In this document: positions 1-7,543 of the stretch, piece after piece | Layout: every line of letters begins with the position of its first letter | How positions within the stretch are numbered: position 1 is the first letter of the stretch | Translations under genes and position numbers: made by a program | NCBI GenBank assembly: GCA_964446435.1 | Contig: CAYUOS010000089.1 | Coordinates: 1-13,438, forward strand | Length of the DNA: 13,438 nt | Direction: 5' to 3' | DNA from: SLNP01 sp964446435 | Lineage (GTDB): Bacteria; Bacteroidota; Bacteroidia; Bacteroidales; VadinHA17 | Notes under the pieces: generated by a model | What the model was told of the DNA's origin: nothing | Seen by the model: only the letters and a program-made list of their open reading frames with translations | Databases searched by the model: none

Positions 1-55
1 ATTTTGCCTCCGGTTTGACTATTTTAGTGGTTTGATAATATTACAAACTAAATAT

Positions 56-65
56 GGAGGAGATT
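56..65 (+). promoter_or_regulatory. Ribosome binding site that fixes the SOD start
   Basis: A GGAGG at 56-60 lies five bases before the ATG at 66. An in-frame ATG at 54 overlaps the GGAGG itself and so cannot use it. This makes 66 the start. The resulting N-terminus (MFELPALPY) also aligns residue for residue with the usual start of bacterial iron SODs. A strong Shine-Dalgarno is uncommon in Bacteroidota, so its presence here is notable. Confidence 0.75.
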
Positions 66-638
66 ATGTTTGAACTTCCGGCATTACCTTACACTACTTC
101 GGCCCTCGCCCCGGTATTGAGTGAGGAGACCTTTGCTTTTCATTATGCAAAGCATCACCAGGCTTATGTTACAAACCTGAACGGACTGCTTCCGGGCAGT
201 GCTTTTGATGGAGCCAGTCTCGAAGAGATGGTTAAGAAGGCGGAGGGCGCTATTTTCAACAATGCGGCCCAGGTATGGAACCATACCTTTTATTTTGAGA
301 CGTTCTCACCTTCCGGAAGACGCACTCCGGGCGGGAAGGTAGGTGCGGCCATTACGGAGGCCTTTGGTTCCTTCGAGAACTTCAGGGAGCAATTCTCAAA
401 AGCTGCGGTGACGCTGTTCGGCTCGGGCTGGGCATGGCTCAGCAAGAAGCCTGACGGGTCGCTGGTAATAACACAGGAGCCGAATGCCGGCAATCCCATG
501 CGCGCTGGTCTGACACCAATACTGACATGTGATGTGTGGGAGCATGCCTATTACATTGATTACCGCAACAGGAGGCCCGATTATGTGAAGGCTTTCTGGG
601 ATATTGTCGACTGGGAGGTTGTGGAGAGGAGGTATTAG
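66..638 (+). CDS. sodB: Superoxide dismutase, iron type
   Basis: Cytoplasmic Fe/Mn-family superoxide dismutase that converts superoxide to oxygen and hydrogen peroxide. Counted from the ATG at 66 it has 190 residues, the normal family length. All four metal ligands are visible at the positions known for E. coli FeSOD: His26 (in HYAKHH), His73 (in WNHTFY), and Asp156 and His160 (in DVWEHAYY). Gln69 in AAQVWNH is the second-sphere residue typical of iron enzymes rather than manganese ones. The metal preference is inferred, because some Bacteroides-type enzymes are cambialistic. The nitroreductase gene begins 16 bp downstream on the same strand, so the two are probably co-transcribed. The first 65 bases of the window hold AT-rich DNA that may contain its promoter, but I see no clear element. 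Presence of SOD indicates an organism that meets oxygen at least sometimes. Confidence 0.96.
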   Translation: MFELPALPYTTSALAPVLSEETFAFHYAKHHQAYVTNLNGLLPGSAFDGASLEEMVKKAEGAIFNNAAQVWNHTFYFETFSPSGRRTPGGKVGAAITEAFGSFENFREQFSKAAVTLFGSGWAWLSKKPDGSLVITQEPNAGNPMRAGLTPILTCDVWEHAYYIDYRNRRPDYVKAFWDIVDWEVVERRY

Positions 639-654
639 GGTTTCTGGTACTTAG

Positions 655-1236
655 ATGTATAATATGGAGTTTGGAGAGATTGTTTTAAAGACACGCAGTT
701 ACAGGCGGTTTGATGAAGCAGACCGGATTGGGAGGGAGAGGCTGGTAGAACTTGTTGGTATGGCGCGGCTGTCAGCGTCTGCAACCAACAGGCAGTCGCT
801 TAAGTACCTGGTTTACGATTCTGTTGAAGACTGCCGCAGCATATTTCCGGCAACGGCATGGGCGGGTTATCTGAAGGAGTGGCCGGGGCCTGACCCCGGT
901 GAGAGACCGTCAGGCTATATTATCCTGCTACGGGATCTGGAGATAGGAGACCCCTTTGGTATTGACCATGGAATTGCTGCTCAGACAATTATGCTTGGAG
1001 CCACCACAATGGGTTTTGGGGGATGCATGATAGGCTCAATAAAGAAGGATATGCTGAGGCAGACTCTGGGAATAGCAAGTCGGTTTGAGATACTGCTGAT
1101 ACTGGCTCTGGGACGGCCTGCCGAGACAATTGTACTCGATGATATCAGTGAGGGTGACATAAAGTACTGGCGTGAAGATGATGGAACGCATCATGTTCCA
1201 AAAAGGAGGTTGCAGGAGGTTTTATTGAATTTGTAA
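655..1236 (+). CDS. Nitroreductase family flavoprotein
   Basis: A small (193 aa) FMN-dependent nitroreductase-family oxidoreductase, probably a cytoplasmic homodimer using NAD(P)H. Visible signatures are the N-terminal FMN-phosphate motif KTRSYRRF (residues 12-19), a conserved Ser/Asn-rich stretch SASATNRQS around residues 41-49, the Gly-rich MGFGGCMIG segment in the middle, and the C-terminal ALGRPAET. The natural substrate cannot be told from sequence; members reduce quinones, nitro compounds, flavins or enones. Two ATGs (655 and 664) are possible starts and neither has a clear ribosome site; 655 gives the longer form. It follows the SOD gene by 16 bp and ends 12 bp before the convergent proline dehydrogenase gene, with no room for a separate terminator between them. 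Family assignment is secure, the role is not. Confidence 0.88.
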   Translation: MYNMEFGEIVLKTRSYRRFDEADRIGRERLVELVGMARLSASATNRQSLKYLVYDSVEDCRSIFPATAWAGYLKEWPGPDPGERPSGYIILLRDLEIGDPFGIDHGIAAQTIMLGATTMGFGGCMIGSIKKDMLRQTLGIASRFEILLILALGRPAETIVLDDISEGDIKYWREDDGTHHVPKRRLQEVLLNL

Positions 1237-1248
1237 TGAGACAGGAAA

Positions 1249-2160
1249 CTACCCCTTGAAGAAGACAGCCTTGATAATATGGCTTGCCATTTTCGGGTTT
1301 TCCTTGAGCCGTCGTGTTGAGTAGCCGAACCATTCCTTTCCGAACGGTACATATACCCTCATAACATGGCCTGCATCTACAATGCTTTGTCTTAGTCCGG
1401 GGGTAACCCCGTAAAGCATCTGGAATTCATACATGTTTTTCGGGACGTTGTATTTTGCGATAAGCTCGAAAGCACCATCCACGAGGTTCTTGTCATGGGT
1501 GGCTATGCCGGCATATATCCGGTTCCTGAACATGAATTCAAGGTCGTTTAGGAAGTTGCTGTTAATCTCTTCATATTTTTTATAGGCAATAGCCTCAGGT
1601 TCAATGTATATACCTTTGCAAAGCCTGTAATTAAGAGGTATTTCAGGGCTGTTGAGATCGATCATGGCCTCAAGATCGGAATATGTGCGGCGGAGATATG
1701 CCTGCAGTACCAGTCCTACACCTGCAGGAAATTCAGCCTTTAGTCTCCTGAAGAGTTCAATCTCGAGGTCGGTGCAGGGTGAATCTTCCATGTCGATTCG
1801 CACGAAGTTGTTTCTTGAGGCTGCCCTGGCCACTATTTCCCTGATATGATTGTAGCAGACCTCCTTATCGATAAGAAGGCCGAAGCTGGTTGGCTTGAGT
1901 GAGAAGTTGCCGTCAATGCCCTGCTGAACAAGTGCATCGACCAGTTTCAGGTATTCCTGCTTGTTTTCTTCAGCCTGATCGAGGTTTGTAATAAACTCCC
2001 CGAGTATGTCGATAGTTACCTTGATTCCTTTTCTGTTGAGCTCCTTTGACACCTTCAGGGCGTCTTCCATTGTTTCACCTGCTATGTAGGGTCTTGAGAA
2101 GATCCAGATGAATTTCTTGGGGAACCAGGGCAGTATTGCCGCGATGAATCTGTTGAACAT
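1249..2160 (-). CDS. Proline dehydrogenase (monofunctional, FAD-dependent)
   Basis: Catalyses the first step of proline catabolism: L-proline to 1-pyrroline-5-carboxylate, with electrons passing from FAD to the quinone pool at the membrane. The chosen start at 2160 (MFNRF) gives 303 aa, the usual size of stand-alone bacterial PRODH; an in-frame ATG eight codons further upstream is less likely. Motifs of the PRODH beta/alpha barrel are visible in order: RIDMED (about 121), LQAYLRR (152), RLCKG (179), THD (221), EFQMLYG (245), RVYVPFG (268) and the substrate-binding YSTRRLKEN helix (280). The partner P5C dehydrogenase is encoded on the same strand about 9 kb upstream at 11069-12700, so the two enzymes are not fused as in PutA. 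The gene lies 56 bp downstream of the large fused dehydrogenase and may be read with it or from its own promoter (2182-2189). Confidence 0.95.
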   Translation of the reverse strand: MFNRFIAAILPWFPKKFIWIFSRPYIAGETMEDALKVSKELNRKGIKVTIDILGEFITNLDQAEENKQEYLKLVDALVQQGIDGNFSLKPTSFGLLIDKEVCYNHIREIVARAASRNNFVRIDMEDSPCTDLEIELFRRLKAEFPAGVGLVLQAYLRRTYSDLEAMIDLNSPEIPLNYRLCKGIYIEPEAIAYKKYEEINSNFLNDLEFMFRNRIYAGIATHDKNLVDGAFELIAKYNVPKNMYEFQMLYGVTPGLRQSIVDAGHVMRVYVPFGKEWFGYSTRRLKENPKMASHIIKAVFFKG

Positions 2161-2181
2161 GCTTGCCGTATTTGAACAGCG

Positions 2182-2189
2182 CAAATATA
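2182..2189 (-). promoter_or_regulatory. Candidate Bacteroidetes -7 element for proline dehydrogenase
   Basis: On the minus strand the sequence TATATTTG matches the Bacteroidetes -7 consensus TAnnTTTG and lies about 20 bp before the ATG at 2160, giving a very short leader. It sits in the 56-bp gap after the fused dehydrogenase. No convincing -33 TTTG is seen about 19 bp further upstream (TGAT is there), so independent initiation is only a suggestion. Confidence 0.3.
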
Positions 2190-2216
2190 CTAAAAATGAG
2201 TATTTAGCATCAGTGT

Positions 2217-5200
2217 CTACTTAAACGCCTTTTCGGGCATACCATCGCCATCAACTGACAGTCGGCTGAAGTATTCAGGAACGTCCTTGCCAGAGAGTTT
2301 GTCGACATAAAGTCTTGCAAGGTACATGCCGAGCATGTAGCCCTGTCCGCGCAGACCAAGGAAAAGGCCATGGTCGGTGTCGATAAACATTCTGGGTTCC
2401 ACATAGTATCCTGACCAGATGGCCTGAAATCCCACCGAAGAGAGTTCCGGCAGCCAGTTGACAAATACTTCTGAGGCTATATTGATGAATTCCTGCGTGT
2501 TGAGTTTCAGGTCCTTCCAAGCCTCATCAGGATCGACAGCCGGTGATGCACAACCAATGATCTGTCCGGTTTCAGCAAGCTGCTGGCCGTATACAGCGAC
2601 AAAGCCCTTGTATTTACGACGGTCGATCATCATGGGCAGTGGTGTATTACCAGCTCCCAAAAATGGCAGACGGCGTGTGATAAATGCCTGATGCCTGACC
2701 GGGTAGATGCCTGTCTGCACCCCTGCCTTACGGGCGAACTTCTCACCTTCGGGCCCCAGTGCGTTTATGAATATTGTGGTCTCGTATTCGATATACTCCC
2801 TGCGGTGGTTCCTTACCAGAACGAAATAGTCTGAGCCTTCCTTTCTGAGGTCGATCAGTTCACAATCCTCTTCCACGGTTCCTCCATGCTTTATTCCTAT
2901 TTGCCTGATGAGGTCTATAACCCTACCCGGTGTTGCCTGCCAGCAGTCACGGGTAATAAGGGCTGCCATATAGGTACTCTCCAGATTCCGGTTAATTCCC
3001 GGGGCTATTCTGGCCGCAAAATCCTTCGGCATTATCATTTCAGCATCTGACCACTGCATTGAAGCCTCAAGAGCTCTGTACATCTCTTCGTTGTGGGCAA
3101 ATGTTACATAGTTTATCGGCCTGAAATCGATATTGCGGATTGCCTGCAGATCTTTGAATATCTGAAGATTATGGCGTGCTATATCTGATAGCTCGGGCAA
3201 GCTGAAATTGGGACGACCGCCGGCTATGTTCCGCCATGAGGCACCCCTGCCGTAGTTTATCAAAACAGGCTGGTATTTTTCCTCGGCCAGGTAACGGAAA
3301 AGGGCACTACCCCCAATGCCTCCGCCTGCGACCAGCGACTTTACCTTAACCTTCTTTACTTCAACCGGTGGTATGACGATCTCCTGTATGGTTCGGGGAT
3401 ACAATTCACCCATTGTAACCTGGTTTGAGAGTGGGCCTCTTGGGGTTGCATCACCCACAAGTTCGATGCCTTGCCTGCGAAGTACCTGACCCAGCCTGCG
3501 AATGCATCTCTTGCCGCGGCACGGACCCATACCGAGTCTCGTAGTGTGCTTGATTTCATCGACTGAGATGAATTTCCTCTCACCAATCACATCAAGTATC
3601 TCATCGAGTTTTACATCATCACAATGACAGATGTACTTTTCAGACTCTATCGGCTCGGTCTGTCCGAAATCAATTGTTGCCGGGAAGCTCTCCTTCACTA
3701 TAAAACCTCTGACTTCTGTAAGATCTTCTCCGTGGATATCATTAGCCTTTACCCTTGCAATATTGGTTTTATTCTCCTTAATCAGGATCTTTTCTATTAT
3801 GCCTGTACCAAGTTTCTTTCCGTTGTTATCGACGAGGAAAACTTCAGCTCCCTCTTCGGCGTGGTACTCGATTGGAAGAAAGAGCCAGTCCTTTTTGAGG
3901 TTGTAGCCGAAGATTGCCAGACCCGGGCACTGGTACACGCATTGCATACAGCCAGTACATTTTTCGAAATCGATATCGGGCACCGTGCTTGAGGAGGTCT
4001 TTTTTATTGCACCATGCGGGCAGGCGAACTGGCACGGATTACATGCAAATCCATACAGGCAGTCGATGAGTACAAAAGGTTTTTCAACCATCCTTTCATA
4101 GGCAGGCTTGTAAGGCTCATCAATTACCCTAACCGGGTGCTGCTGTGAATCAATGTACTCTTTTGAGAGTGCCAGATATTCATTGTAGTCGGTTCTTATA
4201 TCCAGATCGTGAAGTGCTTCGAAAGCTGCCTGCTTACCCCTAAGCACGGCGCTCGTACCCTCACCAATACGAATTGCGTCTCCGGCACCGTATACCCTTG
4301 TTCCGAAAACCTCCCTGCCCTTTGTAAGAAGCTGGTCGTCCTGAATGAGACCTGTGCATATGTTTATTGCATCGATACCATCTATTACCTTTTCGGTTCC
4401 GGGGACAGGTGTAAAGTTTCTGGCCTCAGCTATTACGGCTCCCTTTATGCCATCCTTGTTTTCATTTGGTATTGCCTTCAACAGTATGTGTGACAATATT
4501 ACCGGAATACCCAGCCTTCTTACCCTGTTTGCCTGAACAGGAAATCCACCTTCGTTGGGCATTGCTTCAACTATTGCCTTTACATTAGCACCTGCCTGCA
4601 TAAGCTGGTACGAGGTCAGGTATCCGATGTTGCCGGCACCGACTGTAAGTATGTTTTTACCCAGCAGTGTAAACTCCTGATTCATCATCTTCTGAACCAC
4701 TGCTGCTGTATAGACTCCCGGAAGGTCGTCGTTCTCGAATGCCGGCATGAACGGAACGGCACCTGTAGCAACAATCAACGATTCGCAGTCTATGAAGAAT
4801 ATCTCTTCGGTAAGGGTATTCTTTACAGCCAGCCGCTTGTTTTCAAGCAGATCCCATACAACAGAGTTTAGCATTATTCCCTGGTGCGAGTCTCCGGCAA
4901 GGGTCTTTGCAATATCGAAACCTCTCATCCCACCGAACTTCTTCTCCTTTTCAAAGAAGAAGAACTGATGTGTCTGCATCAGAAACTGACCCCCAATCTG
5001 ATCGTTATTGTCAATAACAATATTTGGTATACAATAGCTGTTCAGCACCTCTCTGGCTGCCAGACCGGCCGGACCGGCACCAATTATTGCAACTGTGGTC
5101 TTGAATACCCTGAAGGGAGGATGGTTCTCATAGGGTATTACGTTCGGTTCGTAATCCTTTGGTATTTCATTTACCTCACTTACCCCGTCAACCCTTGTGA

Positions 5201-5441
5201 TACATATACGCCTGATAACGCCATCGACCAGCATCTCGCAGGCTCCGCACTTGCCGATACCGCATTCAAGGCTTCTCTTTCTGGATTTCAGGCTGTGCGA
5301 GTGAACCGGAAAACCGGCCTGATGTAACGCAGCAGCTATGGTGAAGCCCTTTTCACCTGTAAGTGGCATTCCATTGTACCTGAAGGCGATCTTCCCTGGT
5401 GCCGGTACTTCGAGTATGGGGTGTGTTTCTATCTTCTTCAT
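2217..5441 (-). CDS. Fused HcnA-HcnB-HcnC-like flavo-iron-sulfur amine/imino-acid dehydrogenase with inserted ferredoxin segment
   Basis: A single 1074-residue chain holding what are normally three subunits. Residues about 15-100 are a [2Fe-2S] domain with Cys60, Cys65, Cys68 and Cys80 (HcnA / sarcosine-oxidase-alpha N-terminal type). Residues about 115-440 are a two-dinucleotide-binding-domain oxidoreductase (HcnB type) with GAGPAG at 121-126, VATGAVP at 224-230, VGAGNIG at 267-273 and YGAGDA at 384-389. Residues 461-505 hold eight cysteines (461, 467, 470, 474 and 495, 498, 501, 505), a ferredoxin-like segment for up to two [4Fe-4S] clusters. Residues about 603-650 are a BFD-type [2Fe-2S] domain (Cys605, 607, 641, 646). 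Residues about 700-1060 are a DAO-fold flavoenzyme domain (HcnC type) starting AGGGIGG. Known relatives oxidise glycine (HcnABC), opines, D-hydroxyproline or proline; the next gene, proline dehydrogenase, suggests an imino-acid substrate. There is no GcvT domain, so it is not classical sarcosine oxidase. No signal peptide or membrane segment is seen, so it is probably cytoplasmic. Domain calls are firm; the reaction is inferred. Confidence 0.9.
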   Translation of the reverse strand: MKKIETHPILEVPAPGKIAFRYNGMPLTGEKGFTIAAALHQAGFPVHSHSLKSRKRSLECGIGKCGACEMLVDGVIRRICITRVDGVSEVNEIPKDYEPNVIPYENHPPFRVFKTTVAIIGAGPAGLAAREVLNSYCIPNIVIDNNDQIGGQFLMQTHQFFFFEKEKKFGGMRGFDIAKTLAGDSHQGIMLNSVVWDLLENKRLAVKNTLTEEIFFIDCESLIVATGAVPFMPAFENDDLPGVYTAAVVQKMMNQEFTLLGKNILTVGAGNIGYLTSYQLMQAGANVKAIVEAMPNEGGFPVQANRVRRLGIPVILSHILLKAIPNENKDGIKGAVIAEARNFTPVPGTEKVIDGIDAINICTGLIQDDQLLTKGREVFGTRVYGAGDAIRIGEGTSAVLRGKQAAFEALHDLDIRTDYNEYLALSKEYIDSQQHPVRVIDEPYKPAYERMVEKPFVLIDCLYGFACNPCQFACPHGAIKKTSSSTVPDIDFEKCTGCMQCVYQCPGLAIFGYNLKKDWLFLPIEYHAEEGAEVFLVDNNGKKLGTGIIEKILIKENKTNIARVKANDIHGEDLTEVRGFIVKESFPATIDFGQTEPIESEKYICHCDDVKLDEILDVIGERKFISVDEIKHTTRLGMGPCRGKRCIRRLGQVLRRQGIELVGDATPRGPLSNQVTMGELYPRTIQEIVIPPVEVKKVKVKSLVAGGGIGGSALFRYLAEEKYQPVLINYGRGASWRNIAGGRPNFSLPELSDIARHNLQIFKDLQAIRNIDFRPINYVTFAHNEEMYRALEASMQWSDAEMIMPKDFAARIAPGINRNLESTYMAALITRDCWQATPGRVIDLIRQIGIKHGGTVEEDCELIDLRKEGSDYFVLVRNHRREYIEYETTIFINALGPEGEKFARKAGVQTGIYPVRHQAFITRRLPFLGAGNTPLPMMIDRRKYKGFVAVYGQQLAETGQIIGCASPAVDPDEAWKDLKLNTQEFINIASEVFVNWLPELSSVGFQAIWSGYYVEPRMFIDTDHGLFLGLRGQGYMLGMYLARLYVDKLSGKDVPEYFSRLSVDGDGMPEKAFK

Positions 5442-5607
5442 TGTCTGTCTGATGTCTTTTTCTGCATGCGATTCACTCTTATATGCAAAAAAAGATGATG
5501 AGATTCAACGTGTAAATGACTATTGTCACAACAAAATGATGACTTACAACAGATTTTGATATTTTTGAAGAAAATTTTCAAGCCGTGCAACCATTGAACG
5601 GCAGGCG
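5442..5607 (+). promoter_or_regulatory. Divergent intergenic control region
   Basis: This 166-bp AT-rich gap separates the divergent starts of the fused dehydrogenase (minus) and the ECF sigma factor (plus), so it should hold both promoters. It contains a TGAC-tatt-GTCA inverted repeat at 5517-5528, flanked at greater distance by TGTAA (5511-5515) and TTACA (5544-5548), which could be an operator. The repeats are short and could be chance. No clear minus-strand -7 element was found. Confidence 0.4.
5560..5567 (+). promoter_or_regulatory. Candidate -7 element for the sigma factor gene
   Basis: TATTTTTG matches the Bacteroidetes -7 consensus TAnnTTTG and lies about 40 bp before the ATG at 5608. 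No good -33 TTTG is seen at the expected spacing. An ECF-dependent promoter, which would have a different sequence, is also possible here. Confidence 0.33.
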
Positions 5608-6195
5608 ATGTCATCTAATTGTCATGGGAATATGCTGAGTGACCGGGAAATAATTGAGGGATGCCTCAAGCACAGCAGAAAGGCGCAGCAGCAGCTCTAT
5701 GACAAGTACTCACGTTTTTTACTGGGTATTTGCATGAGGTACTCGGCCGACAGGGCTGAGGCTGAGGATATACTGCAGGATGTATTCGTGAGGGTGTTCT
5801 TTAATATTGAAGAGTATTCAGGTACCGGTTCATTTCCGGGATGGTTGCGCAGGGTGGCAGTAAACACTGCAATTACCAACTATCACAGGAATATGAAGCA
5901 TCGTCATCATGTTGATATTGATGAATACAAAAGTACTGAAACGGGAACAGTAAGCTTCGAAGAGGAGCTGTTCTCAGCCGATGAACTGCTGAAGGTGCTG
6001 AATGAACTGCCACCCGGATACAAGATGGTGTTTAACCTCTACGCCATTGAAGGTTACAAGCATCGTGAGATAGCAGACATTCTGAGCATTGATGTCAATA
6101 CATCAAAATCTCAGTACAGCAGGGCCAGGGCGATGTTGAGGGAAAAGCTTGAGAAGCTGAGAAACATAAAGGGTGTTTATAATACAGAACAATAA
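5608..6195 (+). CDS. ECF (extracytoplasmic function) sigma-70 family factor
   Basis: An RNA polymerase sigma factor of about 195 residues, the normal ECF size. Region 2 spans about residues 27-98, with the core-binding part in AEDILQDVFVRVF (52-64) and the -10-recognition part around FPGWLRRVAVNTAITNYHR (76-94). Region 4 spans about 128-184, with LNELPPGYKMVFNLY followed by the helix-turn-helix HREIADILSIDVNTSKSQYS (152-171). A second in-frame ATG at 5632 (MLSDREIIE) is an equally plausible start, as neither has a strong ribosome site. The next gene starts 28 bp downstream and has an anti-sigma-like cytoplasmic end, so the pair should form a sigma/anti-sigma switch. The regulon cannot be read from the window; autoregulation and control of the downstream barrel gene are the natural guesses. 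Confidence 0.93.
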   Translation: MSSNCHGNMLSDREIIEGCLKHSRKAQQQLYDKYSRFLLGICMRYSADRAEAEDILQDVFVRVFFNIEEYSGTGSFPGWLRRVAVNTAITNYHRNMKHRHHVDIDEYKSTETGTVSFEEELFSADELLKVLNELPPGYKMVFNLYAIEGYKHREIADILSIDVNTSKSQYSRARAMLREKLEKLRNIKGVYNTEQ

Positions 6196-6210
6196 TATAT
6201 AATACAACAT

Positions 6211-6226
6211 AAGGAGAATAGAATTG
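6211..6226 (+). promoter_or_regulatory. Ribosome binding site deciding a TTG start
   Basis: AAGGAG at 6211-6216 lies seven bases before a TTG at 6224. Between the preceding in-frame stop at 6200 and this TTG there is no ATG or GTG, so TTG is the only good start for the anti-sigma-like protein. Confidence 0.7.
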
Positions 6227-7543
6227 GCAACCGGGCGCAGACATAAGGATATTGATGACCTGTTCAGGGACAGCCTCGGGGAGTACCCTGTTGAGCCGTC
6301 TGCCGTTGTCAGGAACGAGCTGATGAGAAAGGTTGGACGAAAGGAGTTCCTGAGGTTCAATCCGGCCCGGTTCAATATCTATTATCTATCTGCCGCTGTG
6401 GCTGCCGCAGGGCTGTATCTGATCCTGGCCTTCAGTGACATCTCGTTTCGGGGCAGTGCTGAAGAGGATTCTTCAACCATTGAGCCGGTATTGATTGAAA
6501 CACAGAAGGATCAGCCTGAAGTTGTCACTATTCTGCCGGCCGAAATTATCCCTGGTGACACTGAAGTTGCAGGGAAAATCCCGGGAGAGACAAGGAAGAC
6601 TGTTGCTGCACCAGAACCCGCTGAAAGGACAGAAACCAGGGTAAAGCAGAGTTACACAGTCAGCATTGAACCCCCAAAGGGTGTTGGCATAGCACAGATA
6701 ATAACGGTTACCGAGACAACCGATCTTAGAAGTATCAGGCAGGTTCCTGTAACTGAAATAAAGGCATCGGCTGTCGAAGGCTGTGCTCCGTTGCTGATCA
6801 AGTTCCAGAGTACCCACGCTAACTATGAGAAGATGTATTGGACATCAAGTGATGGCCGGAGATCGGAAGCAAGGGATGTCGAATGGCTTTTCACTCAGCC
6901 CGGAGATTACACCATTATATTAAGGGTTACTGACAAGGATGGAAAAGAGCATTATTCATCCGTTGGAGTAAATGTGCATGAATCACCGGCAGCCCGCTTT
7001 GATATTGCACCGGTTAACAGAAGCATAAGTGACAGGGAGATAATAGTCTTAAACTATTCTGAAGGAGCCCTTACATCAACCTGGAATTTTGGCGATGGTG
7101 AAGTTTCACAGTTGCGTGACCCCGTTCATGTCTACAGAAATGCAGGAAGCTACAGAATCAGTCTAACTGTAACGAATGAATATGGTTGTTCAGATACTTC
7201 ATCGCTGGTTTATAGAACCTCAGTCGGAGGAAACCGCATTGACTTCCCCAATGCATTCATACCCAATAAGAATGGTCCCACAGGCGGTTTCTATTCACCC
7301 AGGAGCGATGAGGCAGCCTATGTATTCCATCCTGAATACGAAGGGGTTACCGGGTATCATCTTGTTGTGTACAGTCGCACTGGAGCAGTTTTGTTCGAGA
7401 GCCGGAATATCAATATTGGCTGGGATGGCTACTACAAGGGCCAGCTTTGTGAACCAGGCGTATATGTCTGGAGGGCAAGGGGGCGTTTCGAGAATGGTGA
7501 TGAGTTTTCCAGGTCAGGTGACGTAACCCTGCTCCGCTTTTAA
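6224..7543 (+). CDS. Membrane anti-sigma-like protein with PKD and CHU_C-like (gliding/T9SS-type) domains
   Basis: A 439-aa protein with an unusual order of parts. Residues 1-50 are cytoplasmic and resemble the short N-terminus of Bacteroidetes anti-sigma proteins (IDDLFRDSLGEYPVEPSAVV at 10-29). A single membrane helix spans about 52-70. Residues about 75-175 are a Pro/Glu/Thr-rich linker. A degenerate PKD-like domain (about 176-252) is followed by a PKD domain with the hallmark WNFGDGE (287-293), and residues 338-439 resemble the CHU_C gliding-motility-associated C-terminal domain (PNAFIPN, VVYSRTGAVLFES, GWDGYYKG, GVYVWRA, GDVTLLRF). There is no cleavable signal peptide, so the protein is expected to be inner-membrane anchored with PKD/CHU_C in the periplasm. 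It starts with TTG, 28 bp after the sigma gene. Inferred role: it binds the sigma factor and releases it when the periplasmic part senses the surface or secretion apparatus. No zinc-binding ASD motif (HxxxCxxC) is present, so it is not a classical ZAS anti-sigma. Confidence 0.85.
   Translation: MATGRRHKDIDDLFRDSLGEYPVEPSAVVRNELMRKVGRKEFLRFNPARFNIYYLSAAVAAAGLYLILAFSDISFRGSAEEDSSTIEPVLIETQKDQPEVVTILPAEIIPGDTEVAGKIPGETRKTVAAPEPAERTETRVKQSYTVSIEPPKGVGIAQIITVTETTDLRSIRQVPVTEIKASAVEGCAPLLIKFQSTHANYEKMYWTSSDGRRSEARDVEWLFTQPGDYTIILRVTDKDGKEHYSSVGVNVHESPAARFDIAPVNRSISDREIIVLNYSEGALTSTWNFGDGEVSQLRDPVHVYRNAGSYRISLTVTNEYGCSDTSSLVYRTSVGGNRIDFPNAFIPNKNGPTGGFYSPRSDEAAYVFHPEYEGVTGYHLVVYSRTGAVLFESRNINIGWDGYYKGQLCEPGVYVWRARGRFENGDEFSRSGDVTLLRF

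Noticed and set aside
54..65. SOD start at the ATG at 54
   Set aside because: This ATG overlaps the GGAGG that serves the ATG at 66, and the four extra residues are absent from typical iron SODs.
4884..5327. Open plus-strand frame of 147 codons antisense to the fused dehydrogenase
   Set aside because: It lies wholly opposite conserved cofactor-binding domains and shows no recognisable motif. Other long antisense frames in this gene (for example 3624-3992 and 4209-4493) are rejected for the same reason.
2217..5441. Calling the large flavoprotein a hydrogen cyanide synthase
   Set aside because: The domain order matches HcnABC, but the same architecture covers opine, hydroxyproline and proline dehydrogenases, and the context is proline catabolism. 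Nothing in the sequence supports glycine-to-cyanide chemistry specifically.
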